A DNA stretch of 22,431 nt, taken from NCBI GenBank assembly GCA_021464525.1, contig JADRCO010001115.1:1-22431 (forward strand), in the 5' to 3' direction. The notes beneath the pieces were generated by a model. The model did not search any database. It saw only the letters and a program-made list of their open reading frames with translations, and was not told the DNA's origin. Position numbers and translations under genes: made by a program. Of the stretch, positions 1 through 8,639 are shown in pieces. This stretch comes from Rhizophagus sp. LPA8_4_AMF (taxonomy: Eukaryota > Glomeromycota > Glomeromycetes > Glomerales > Glomeraceae). How positions within the stretch are numbered: the first letter of the stretch is position 1; every line of letters begins with the position of its first letter.

Positions 1-2
1 CA

Positions 3-464
3 CATAATTTTGATGATAATTCTAAAATATTTTATAATATATCTGAAGATGAATCTGGCGTTATCACAAAAATAAAATTAAGATGTGGCGAAATAGTTGA
101 TCATATTCAAGCTTTTTATGAAGACGGTAGGGTTGGTAAAAAAATTGGAAATGGAGGTGGAGAAGAACATATCATTTCAGATCTGGATAAATCTACAAAA
201 TATATTGCTGCTGTGAAATTAATATTTGGTGTTGGACTACTTGGTACAATAGAATTTATCTTCAATGATGGTAAATCTGCTAGTTATGGAAAAGTTGATC
301 GATACCATCGGACAAATGGTTCAATTCAAATTGATCCATTCGGAAAACATAAATTTAGATTATCAGGCATTATGGGAGGCGGAGGAAAGATTAGAACTAA
401 TAATGATTTTGGTGAAAATGTCGCTCATATAGCATTTAAATTTCAATACATAGATTCTCTTTGA
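3..464 (+). CDS. Jacalin-like lectin domain protein, 3' end only (truncated by window edge)
   Basis: The frame is open from the first complete codon at 3 to the TGA at 462-464, giving about 153 C-terminal residues of a protein that starts outside the window. It is a close paralog of the C-terminal part of the gene at 1816-3237: both contain IKLR-G-(E/D)-(I/V)-D-IQAFYED, a glycine-rich GG-(K)GGxEH loop, EHIISDLDKS, VKLIFG(V/L)GLLGTIEF and a final FRLSGI(M/V)GGGG...VAHIAF(K/R)FQ. This series matches the jacalin-type beta-prism pattern (I-x-L-R-x-G-x-x-I-D-x-I, then a Gly-rich strand turn, then F-x-L-x-G...). The family binds carbohydrate in many members, but the ligand here is unknown. The last turn has a short insertion (KIRTNNDFGE) relative to the paralog. 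An internal ATG at 213 is not a credible start because homology continues upstream to the window edge. Whether a Cry-like N-terminal region precedes it cannot be seen. Confidence 0.75.
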   Translation, partial: HNFDDNSKIFYNISEDESGVITKIKLRCGEIVDHIQAFYEDGRVGKKIGNGGGEEHIISDLDKSTKYIAAVKLIFGVGLLGTIEFIFNDGKSASYGKVDRYHRTNGSIQIDPFGKHKFRLSGIMGGGGKIRTNNDFGENVAHIAFKFQYIDSL

Positions 465-1725
465 TTCATTATTCGTACTGCTTCTCTTTCAGAGGTATCA
501 GTATCTTTCTTGCACTTCACACAGTAGAACTTTGTCATTTTCGATTTGAAGTCTCTTTAATTTGTTTTGCCAATAGTCAGATTGAATATATCATAGAAGG
601 AAAGAAAACATTCGGAGAAATTAATGAGAATAGAAGAAAATATACCATTTAGACAATTCATTCAGAAAGAAGTAATGAGCCCTAAATAATGACAAGCTTC
701 AATAGCTTAGGTAAAGATTTCCTTCCTTCTCTCATAGTCAATGAATTATTTCGACTGTTTGGATTTTCTTCTGTTCTTTTAAATTTCTTTTTAAGTCATT
801 TGATTTATATTAAATCATATGCGAATTTAAATTCGCAACTAATAAAAGAACAAAAAAAAAATGTAATGCTAAACTGATTGATATTTCGTTCCCTTCACTA
901 TACTCTTGTTTTTGCAATGACTCAAGAACACTTGATTTTGAATACCTGATAAGTACGAAACTAGAATAAGAATTAATAGAGGATAAATTATGTAAAATCG
1001 TAATTTAGCTTATTGAAAAAAGAAACTTCTTTCATTATAATTAAAGTTTCATTTGCCTTGCTAACCTTCCGCTGATTTAATTTTTGAATCTTAGGGAAAA
1101 GGACTTTACGTTCGCGCGTACTAGTTAATCGTTTCCGGTGTAAAACTTTTTGTTAGAAATTTACAGGAAAACTATAATTATTTCCTATAAATCGAAAGAA
1201 CTTTGAAATAAAAATGGAATCACTTCAATAAAAAAACTATAAAAAGACTTTCTATTTGTACAATTAATACATCATCCAAAAAGCTTAAACTAAAAGTAGT
1301 TTATAATAACACAGATAATGTATTTTTTTCATGAAATTAAATTTCTTTCAAATGTTATTATAGATCACATCCAAATATACATTTATTTCTTATCGATCGC
1401 AAAAAGATTTACAATTTACCGAATATAACGTTTAAATTATGTATCACAATAGAAAGATAATTTAAATTTCTATTCGACAAAAATTTGAAGTATGTAATGT
1501 AATCATACGATTGTGAAGCTAATCGAATTTTCTAAAATTTAATCAAATTAGATTTTATGGGAGAAATTATAATGTAAACCTGTCATTTATCGTTAAATTT
1601 ACAAATTTATGAAAACTCGGTTATTAGAAGCTTTAAATGTTTCGTTTATACGATAATGACAATAAAAAACAAGAGGATTTTATTTAACGTTTATTGTATA
1701 AAAGAGAAACTAAAATTTATCAGAG
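465..1725. other. AT-rich spacer between the two jacalin-like paralogs
   Basis: No convincing gene is seen. Short open frames near 461-652 and 689-877 lack any domain pattern and have unbalanced, hydrophobic composition. No similarity to the 3' flank of the second paralog was noticed, so the two genes are not a recent perfect duplication of a longer block. Confidence 0.5.
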
Positions 1726-1767
1726 CACGTGACGAACGTGACGAATATCTATCTGCTATAAATAAAG
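1726..1767 (+). promoter_or_regulatory. E-box plus TATA box of the Cry-like/jacalin gene
   Basis: A CACGTG palindrome (1726-1731) lies 26 bases before a clear TATA box, TATAAATAAAG (1757-1767). The TATA box is about 50 bases before the ATG at 1816, leaving a short A-rich leader (CAACAAAAAT...). This arrangement supports 1816 as the true start. CACGTG is the classical bHLH-type core; which factor uses it is not known. Confidence 0.55.
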
Positions 1768-1815
1768 AAGTTGGGAATGTGTAACTGAAATCTTTTCCAA
1801 CAAAAATTTTTTGAA

Positions 1816-3237
1816 ATGGATAAATTATATTCATGGGATGATCGAATGGAAGAATTTATGACTATTCTTTGCCATAATGTTAAAGCAAAAGATTCTAAAA
1901 TTACTAAACCTGTTCAAAATGAGATATTTCTAAGTATACCTTTATTATCAACTTTGATCATTTTATTCTTTGTAAAACATGAGAATAATGGTGATGATAT
2001 TTTCGTACAAATTAAAGATAGAGCGAAGGATATTATTAGTAAAGAAATTGTTGAAACAGAATATAATAATTGGATAAGGAATTTTCAACCAATTAAAAAA
2101 TTACTTACGGAATATTTATTTATTCAAGATGATATAAGAGTTACTCATATAACAAGCCTCGTCGAAAAGTGTAATTTATTTTTTGAAGAAATTTTGAAAA
2201 ATGAAAAAATAATTCACTTGATGCCTTTCATTATTACTTTTGCAATCGTACATTTTACTGTATTAAGAGAATCTTTAAAATTACAATCGGTAATTATAAT
2301 CGTTTCTTTTTTATGTTTTTTTTTCAAATATTAATAATAAATAATGTTTTTTTTTTAGTCAAACGTCGGAATTAATGAGTTTAAAGAAATAATTTCTCGT
2401 TATCATGACCATTTTACAAATTCTTTTCAACAATTCTTTACATGGAGGACGGATCAAATAACAACGAAAACTAAGATTACTAGTAATTTAAATTCAACAT
2501 CATTTTTTAAGTTTCAAGCTGATGGTGAGGTTAAAGATATAATTGGTAATAAGACAGTGAATTATTTTGCAAAATCTTCAAATGATCAAATATTCATAAA
2601 AGTATTTGACCTTATCAAATTAAGAATGTTTAACGAAGCAATAGCAGATTTTATGAAGATGTTTTTGCATATCTTTTCGTTAGTTAATTTCATTCATGAT
2701 CATGAACCTTCATATAGTATTTCTTGGCCTCTTAGTATTAGCAGTTTTTGGGTTGGGCCTTATGGAATTGATACGTTTCCCGATGGCTTACATAATTTTG
2801 ATGATAATTCTCACCTACTTTATAATATATCTAAAGATGAATCTGGTGTTATCACAAAAATTAAATTAAGAAGTGGTGATGTAATTGATCGTATTCAGGC
2901 TTTTTACGAAGACGATAAAGCCGGTAAAAGTATTGGAGGTAAAGGTGGAACAGAACATATCATTTCAGATCTTGATAAATCTTCAAAATATATTGTTGCT
3001 GTGAAATTAATATTTGGTCTTGGACTACTTGGTACTATAGAATTTACTTTCAATGATGGTGAATCTGCTAGATTTGGAAATCTTTATCGATATCCAATGA
3101 CAATGACTGGTTCAATTCAAATTGGTCCATTCGGGAAACATAATAAATTTAGATTATCAGGTATTGTTGGAGGTGGAGGAAGAAATTTTGTGGCTCATAT
3201 AGCGTTTCGATTTCAACACGTAGATGTTCTTTCATAA
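1816..3237 (+). CDS. Cry delta-endotoxin domain I-like / jacalin-like fusion protein, two exons
   Basis: Inferred exons are 1816-2289 and 2359-3237, with a 69-nt intron that opens GTAATT and closes in a T-run plus AG. The frame is kept and the product is about 450 residues. Residues about 1-285 are alpha-helical in character. There is a hydrophobic stretch at 38-53, and then at 135-153 a hydrophobic segment with the pattern LMPFxxxFAxxHFxxLRES. That pattern strongly recalls helix 5 of Cry domain I (LP-Y-A-NLHL-LRD), the core pore-forming helix. A second helical hairpin follows at 240-275. Residues about 285-447 are a jacalin-like beta-prism: IKLRSGDVIDRIQAFY at 326-341, GGKGG at 351-355, LSGIVGGGG at 424-432, HIAFRF at 438-443. 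In Cry proteins domain II is itself a beta-prism, so helical bundle plus beta-prism fits a pore-former with a sugar-binding module. I see no signal peptide and no Cry domain III. The jacalin assignment is firmer than the Cry one. Toxicity and target are unproven. Confidence 0.72.
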
Positions 3238-3654
3238 ATGCAATAAATGTTAATTTTAATAAGTATATAATGTAATTATAAAACAATAATATCCAGATTC
3301 CAGAACAAACATAAAGCAGTAGTAGTAACAACTAATTGCAAATAGTTGGTTTTCTTTTCCGTACTCTTATGATTGATGACAACTATATCTGGAATCTAGA
3401 TTTCAATAACTTGATTTTTAAATAGCTTAATTAGTTTGATTCTGTAAGATAAATTACGAAAGCCCAATTAATCATAAGACAATAATAATTTTAGTCTTTA
3501 TATAGAAAACGTGGAAAAGAACATCTTTCTTTATAATATAAGTGCCTCGTTGATTACCTTAACGAAATTTCGAAATTTTCAATTTTATAGTTTTTAATAC
3601 ATTTATTGCTTTCACGTCTAATATAATTCATAAAATCCGATATATTTGTATAGG

Positions 3655-3867
3655 TTACCATTTTTTTGTTCCTTTTTTGTCTCCTTTTAATTCTTCAGCC
3701 TTTTCTCTTTCTGTTCCCTCAAATTGTATATTCTCAAATGGAACCGTGAATATACCAACATAACAAGTATCGAACTTCTTTCCAAAAATTAAATCACGAT
3801 GCCAAATTACACAAAGAGCTTCTCCTGAATAGCGAAATTTCGCGTAGCTAATTCTGGATCCACAACC
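3655..3867 (-). CDS. Possible terminal exon of an unidentified minus-strand gene
   Basis: Read on the minus strand, the frame is open for about 70 codons from after a TAA (3868-3870) to a TAA at 3655-3657. It has balanced, protein-like composition: it starts GCGSRISYAKFRYSGEALCV, contains CYVGIFTVPFENIQFEG in the middle, and ends in a Lys/Glu-rich tail GDKKGTKKW. A usable AG acceptor lies at its 5' edge (RC ...GTGTAAG). Just upstream, around 3910-3960, another minus-strand frame reads IYVPSLEENDTVTLGR before a stop, which suggests an earlier exon or frameshifted remnant. No start codon and no family were recognised. It may be a pseudogene fragment or a real small spliced gene. Confidence 0.35.
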   Translation of the reverse strand, partial: GCGSRISYAKFRYSGEALCVIWHRDLIFGKKFDTCYVGIFTVPFENIQFEGTEREKAEELKGDKKGTKKW

Positions 3868-4556
3868 TTACACCGTCAATTAATTTCGTAATTAGTTTAT
3901 TTTTATCTTCCGAGAGTAACTGTATCGTTTTCTTCCAAAGAAGGAACGTATATTGCATTGTAGTTTTTTTAGGTTAGCAAACTCGTGGGTAGGTATATGC
4001 ATGTGATAATTACAATCTGATAAATCAGCAAATTTACATACAAATCTGCTGGATATCATAATCAATTCATAGATATATAACAGATAATAATCATTCGTGT
4101 GTTTAATTAATTATTCCAGATAATTATGACGTACTGGTGAAATATATTATACCAAGTTTAATCTAAATAATATTAGTAATACGGCATTACGGCATATATA
4201 TTTGTTTGAAGATTCATGTATTTTGCTTGCCCTAATAAAAGAATTCGGAAAAAGGATTCGTTGTGTATTACATTGTTCAGGGATGGTCAATGGAAATGCA
4301 TGCACTAGAAAGAACACCAATTTTTGAAATATGCAAGACCAATATGAATTAAAAAAACGGATAAGGAGGAATGTTATATGACGCACTTGATAGTTGATAG
4401 TAATTCCATACCTGAAATCAGCAAAAATTACAATCAGAAATTGATGTATTGAATTTTGCTTTTTAGAAATTGATAATAAATAAGTGAAAATACGATTGGT
4501 ATAAATGCATCTATCAATGCGCTTTTGATATTGAGTATGGTATACCTCCGATGTTG

Positions 4557-4636
4557 TATAGTATAGTTGATGAAAATCTATACAGTATAGTTTTTATATA
4601 TACAGTATAGTTTTTTACACTATCTGCTATACTATA
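4557..4636. repeat. Short direct and inverted repeat of a TATACAGTATAG motif
   Basis: TATACAGTATAGTTTTT occurs at 4579-4595 and again at 4599-4615 (period 20). It is preceded by a related TATAGTATAGTT (4557-4568) and followed by an inverted relative (CTGCTATACTATA, ending at 4636). The whole patch could fold into a hairpin. It may be a small transposon relic or a satellite seed. A further TACAGTATAGTA occurs near 13886. Confidence 0.6.
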
Positions 4637-5199
4637 TTCAATAACTATTTTCGCTATATGTCATTTGATCATCCGTTATTTTATATTAATTAGGTTTTTA
4701 ATTTTATATCATTAACTGTTAATTAAATTTAAGATAGAAATTTATTTAAATCTAACCGAATTAGAGAAATTCATTATTAATATAAAAACAATATATTTTC
4801 CGCATTAAACTTAATCATTATATGGAAATATGATTATTAATCGAAAATCTATAATTTATAGGCATTAGTTCTATATTTGATCATTTTTTGCATTTTAAAA
4901 TTTTATTATTAAATAAAAAAAAATGTACTTTAAAATATTCAATACTCATCAAAATAGTAACACTTCATATTCATGTTTATTGGTTAATTATCTTTGTGTT
5001 AATGAATTTTTTTAATATAATTTGGATCATTTCGTAAAGAGTGGAATAAGTCCAATTACAATTTTCGTTTTTATCGTACCAAATTATTTCAAATGCATAA
5101 TAATATTTGATTATTGTGAAAGCCAAGAATTCTTCAACCTGTATTCTTAAATAGTAAACATTTTTAAACATTTTATCTTATTTTGGTTACAATTATTCG

Positions 5200-5215
5200 T
5201 ATATATATATATATA
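5200..5215. repeat. TA dinucleotide microsatellite
   Basis: An uninterrupted run of alternating T and A of about 16 bases lies in an already AT-rich stretch. Confidence 0.8.
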
Positions 5216-5267
5216 CAAAGTATTGTCTAAATATATTCCGTATATGCTGTCATTTTTTAGTGAAAAG

Positions 5268-5304
5268 CACGTGCAAGAATTTTGATTGGTGGCTTTAAAT
5301 AAAG
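5268..5304 (+). promoter_or_regulatory. Promoter-like cluster without an obvious gene
   Basis: A CACGTG (5268-5273), an ATTGG/CCAAT-type element (5285-5289) and TTTAAATAAAG (5294-5304) are spaced much like the promoter at 1726-1767. The ATGs that follow open only a few codons (for example ATGCCAACTTGCTAA from 5423). It may serve a non-coding transcript, or be the old promoter of a lost or displaced gene. Confidence 0.35.
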
Positions 5305-5422
5305 TCTTGTTCTTTATCTTTTGACAACGAAAATTCAGTTATAATATCCAGTCAAAAAGGTTATAATATAATAAAAATAAAAAAAAAAATGTGATTTTTT
5401 TTGTTTTCATAAATAACTCAAT

Positions 5423-5555
5423 ATGCCAACTTGCTAAACCCCTTAGTTTTAGCAAGCAATTTTACTCATAAGCCAGCTCATAAGCTAATATATTTTTAAA
5501 GTACTTTTAGCTCGCAAATTAACTTATAAGAAGCTTTAGCTTCAGTACCATGTTC
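5423..5555. repeat. Inverted-repeat patch, possible MITE remnant
   Basis: CTTGCTAAA (5430-5438) and TTTAGCAAG (5448-5456) form a perfect 9-bp stem. Downstream, variants of a CATAAGC/AGCTxATAAGC motif recur several times in both orientations (ACTCATAAGCCAGCTCATAAGC-like, then AACTTATAAGAAGCTTTAGC). The density of related short repeats suggests a decayed terminal-inverted-repeat element, but no clear ends or target duplication were found. Confidence 0.35.
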
Positions 5556-6037
5556 TCAAAGGATATAAAATTCATTTGTACAGTACATATGTTTACATGA
5601 TTACGATAGAAAATTTATAATAACGATCCAAATTTTCAAAACCAAATAATTGCAAATCCAATATAATTGACAAATTATAACAACATTATATGTATTAAAA
5701 TGGTAAAATAATTAAAGTTTATCGTCGACCAACCTATTGTTTTGTTCACAAAATCACCCTTATTTTTCTCTCATTGGTGCTCATTAAATTATTAAGAATA
5801 ATACCTAAAAGTATAAAATAAAACAAAAATAATTAATTTAATTAAAAAAAAAACTTTAAATCGCATATATATTTGTGTTAATAATTAAGGTAAGTGTTCT
5901 TCAAATCAAGGAAGTAATTAAATTACTTATTAATTTGTAATGCAAAAAAAAATTTAAGAAACTTCCGGATACAATGAGATTCCACAAATACAAATTAAGT
6001 ATAGATCGTTAATTTAAGGTAAACAAACTAAAAAATT
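5556..6037. other. AT-rich spacer upstream of the kelch gene
   Basis: Homopolymer-rich sequence with no open frame worth naming. It ends at the TATA box of the kelch gene. Confidence 0.5.
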
Positions 6038-6046
6038 TATATAAAG
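6038..6046 (+). promoter_or_regulatory. TATA box of the kelch gene
   Basis: TATATAAAG lies 57 bases before the first in-frame ATG (6103) and 90 before the second (6136). Either spacing is plausible for a short-leader gene. Confidence 0.45.
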
Positions 6047-6102
6047 AACATATATATATTTTCACGTCCCTTTCTTTCTTAAATTCAGATATAAATTAAT
6101 CC

Positions 6103-7562
6103 ATGATATCATATGAGAAAAAAATTTCTAAAACCATGATATCAACTAAAATAAAGTATATTATAATATTTATAATTTATTTTTCAACCTTTTGTTATTC
6201 CAGATATGTTCCTAGTGCAAGATATGGAACTTCATGTGTTTTAGATAAAAATAATAATCTTATATATTTTATAGGAGGGTTAATTCAAGATTCGGGTGGG
6301 ACAAAAAATTGTTTGAATGATGTCTTTTATTTAACATTACCAGATTCAAATATGCAACCAACATTTGAAGAAATAACAGAACCACCAAAAGGATATTGTT
6401 GGTCATCATCGTCATTAGCAGAAGGTGGAAAAAAAATTTATATCTTTGGTGGAACGAATGAAACAATGATTTTTTCTTATGATTTGTATGATTCAAACCA
6501 GTGGAGTATACCTAAAATTGATGGTATTGCTCCTGAAGGTAGAAATCAATTTCAAACAGTATCTGACAATGAGAACAATTATTTGTACATTTTTGGTGGT
6601 GAAAAAAATAATAAACTTTTTAAGGATATAAACGTATTGAATACAAAATCATATTCTTGGTATAATATGATGATTCTTGGTGCTCAAAAAATTATAAATA
6701 TACCTTATTGGGCCGATTATACTGCTACAATGTTATCAAGCGGTGAAATTGTTTATATTGGAGGAAGACAATCCATTACTTCAAACGGTTCAAATGTATC
6801 TTTTGCTAAAATGAATGAAGTAAGTATAATTTAATATAATTACAAAGAAAGAAATTAATTTATTAAAAATAAATTTTATTATATTTTTTTTTTCTTAATA
6901 GATTTATGTCTTCAATACCAAATCATCAAGTTGGGACATAAATGTAAGTATAATTAATTCTTTTTTTAAAAAAAATATAAATCTACTTACCAACCGATTT
7001 CATTTGAAAGAATACTACTAGTGGAAATGTTCCTGATTCCCGTATTGGACATTCGGCAGTTTTAAATTCAAATAATGAAATTATTGTATACGGAGGAACA
7101 AGCAGCGAAGACTTGGTAACTCTAGCTACTCCAGATCTTGTAATTCTCACTGTAGCTTCAAAACCTTATCAATGGATAATACCTAAAGTTGAAAATGTAC
7201 CAAGATCTCGTTCATTTCATTCGGCGGCAATAGTCGGAAATTTCATGATAACTGCCTTCGGTTATATAACAGGAACACAAAGTGTAACAAATTCGATAAG
7301 TATATTAGATTTTAGCGATACCGAAAATTTTCGTTGGACTTCTTATGATATGATTGAAGCAAGTCAAGCGGATAAGGAAGAATCAAAAGAATTACAACAA
7401 ACTTTCATATCTCAAAATTTAGCCGTCATTTTAGGTGGTACAATTGGTGGGGTTGTAGTATTATCAGTTATAATAGTTGTTACAATCTTATTGTATAAAG
7501 CATGGAGATCTCATAGTAATGTGAGAGGAAGACACCAAATTCCTTCTAGTCAAAACTCTTAA
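6103..7562 (+). CDS. Membrane-anchored kelch-repeat protein, three exons
   Basis: Inferred exons are 6103-6819, 6902-6943 and 7011-7562. Introns are 82 and 67 nt, both opening GTAAGTATAATT, both phase 0. The product is about 436 residues. An N-terminal signal peptide (IKYIIIFIIYFSTFCYS) is best explained by starting at the second ATG, 6136; the ATG at 6103 would add 11 residues before it. Kelch-like beta-propeller blades follow, each with a hydrophobic-GG turn: YFIGG about 55-59, IYIFGG 112-117, LYIFGG 161-166, IVYIGG 216-221, IIVYGG 277-282, plus the W residues typical of blade ends (SWYN, SWDIN). About six blades can be traced, two of them weak. Residues about 390-415 form a single transmembrane helix with a GGTIGG start, followed by a short basic cytoplasmic tail (RSHSNVRGR). 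The layout predicts a cell-surface protein with an extracellular propeller. Family members of this kind are numerous in Rhizophagus and usually labelled galactose oxidase/kelch, but the ligand is unknown and no catalytic residues are claimed here. Confidence 0.85.
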
Positions 7563-8281
7563 ATGCCGATCTGATCTTGTAGAGTATAATAGGACATTAA
7601 GCTCTTTAAAATGATCGATTATCTTTGATAGATAAGCCTAAAATAGATTAATTACGATTAATAACAATTATAACAATTGTATATAAGCTTCTTACTTTTT
7701 TTCGCTACTCTCAAAAAAAAGAAGAAAATGAATTTCCAATTCGAAATGTAAACTATCCTTTTATCTACTTATTTGTACATTATAGACATTTAATTCATTT
7801 AATTTAATTCTATTATTACCTAATACAAATATATTGCGCAATAAGAGGGGCGCAGTTAAAAATGATACTTGTCTTGTCTAAAATTGTCGAACAAATCGTA
7901 AATATTTATTTGATCATCTGATATAAATTTATGGTACCACTTACCTAATCTTCCAATCTTCTTTCAATAATAGTAATTTATTTTTTTTAGATTAGGTTGT
8001 AAAGGATTTTTATAGAATTTTATTGGGCATATCTATCTATATATGATCGTTTTTTATTAGTTTTTTATGGAAAAATGCACATTTTAATACTTTATAAAGA
8101 AAAAATCAGGAAATTTAAATATCTTTGTGAAAAAATAATTTCCGTATTTGTAATTAATTTCTAATAATAACAAAAGGTTTCGGCCGCCTTCACGACTAAA
8201 GCCGGCAAATTGTGAATTGTGTGACAAGATACACTCATTATAGTAAACTTTTACCGCCAATTCAAAAAAAAAACCGGTTTT
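7563..8281. other. Intergenic region between kelch and arrestin genes
   Basis: No gene is seen. The first part is presumably the kelch 3' UTR. A locally GC-richer patch at about 8180-8210 (CGGCCGCC, AGCCGGC) precedes a weak TATA-like TATAAACA at 8282 and may belong to the arrestin-gene promoter. Confidence 0.4.
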
Positions 8282-8539
8282 TTATAAACACAATGTTCAC
8301 TTAAATTTTACATAAATACTCCCATGTAAAATGTACAAGGGAGACAATTTGAAAGAATTGTTTTTATTGTCGGGTTCCTGCATAGTGTACAAAGGTAAAC
8401 TAATTTTCTATTATACGAAATTACGAATTTTTTATTTTGAAAAATATTTACTTTTTTTTTATATTAATCTAAAGATTTATTTTTTCCTTTGTATTTTTTT
8501 TTTCATCACTTATTAAAAAATTTTTTTTTCGATTTTTAG
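8282..8539 (+). promoter_or_regulatory. Putative promoter and 5' leader with a possible leader intron
   Basis: TATAAACA (8282-8289) is followed about 350 bases later by the arrestin start. A good donor context (AAAG/GTAAAC at 8395) and a T-rich acceptor (GATTTTTAG ending at 8539) could remove 8395-8539 as a 5' UTR intron. A small upstream frame starting at the ATG at 8331 would end soon after that splice. This is inferred from splice-like signals only. Confidence 0.3.
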
Positions 8540-8639
8540 TCTCACTTCTCTAAATACCCCCTTGTTCGCCTCTCTTTACTTTTCCTCCTCACTACCTACT
8601 CGCAATTTTTTTTTTTTTACTTACAATAATTCTCACCTC

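Larger units (their letters stand above)
3868..5267. other. AT-rich intergenic region
   Basis: Apart from the possible exon remnant near 3910-3960, the repeat at 4557-4636 and a 15-base match (4180-4194) to the MITE at 21503-21750, I see no gene. Minus-strand open frames at 4147-4386 and 4977-5171 have no domain pattern and no splice partners that I could support. Confidence 0.45.

Noticed and set aside
461-877. Short plus-strand open frames after the first lectin gene
   Set aside because: No domain pattern, no promoter, composition typical of random AT-rich translation.
3149-3331. Minus-strand open frame overlapping the lectin 3' end
   Set aside because: Overlaps a supported coding region and reads as hydrophobic noise.
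4147-4386. Minus-strand 79-codon frame
   Set aside because: No recognisable motif, includes the TACGGCATTACGGCA repeat match, and has no supportable splice partner.
4977-5171. Minus-strand 64-codon frame
   Set aside because: Aromatic/Ile-rich, no motif. It could be an exon but nothing nearby completes it.
6269-6496. Minus-strand open frame inside the kelch gene
   Set aside because: Antisense shadow of kelch exon 1, which has clear domain support.
8331-8516. Plus-strand frame upstream of the arrestin gene as an extra coding exon
   Set aside because: Joining it across the possible leader intron gives a stop within a few codons; at most it is an upstream open reading frame.
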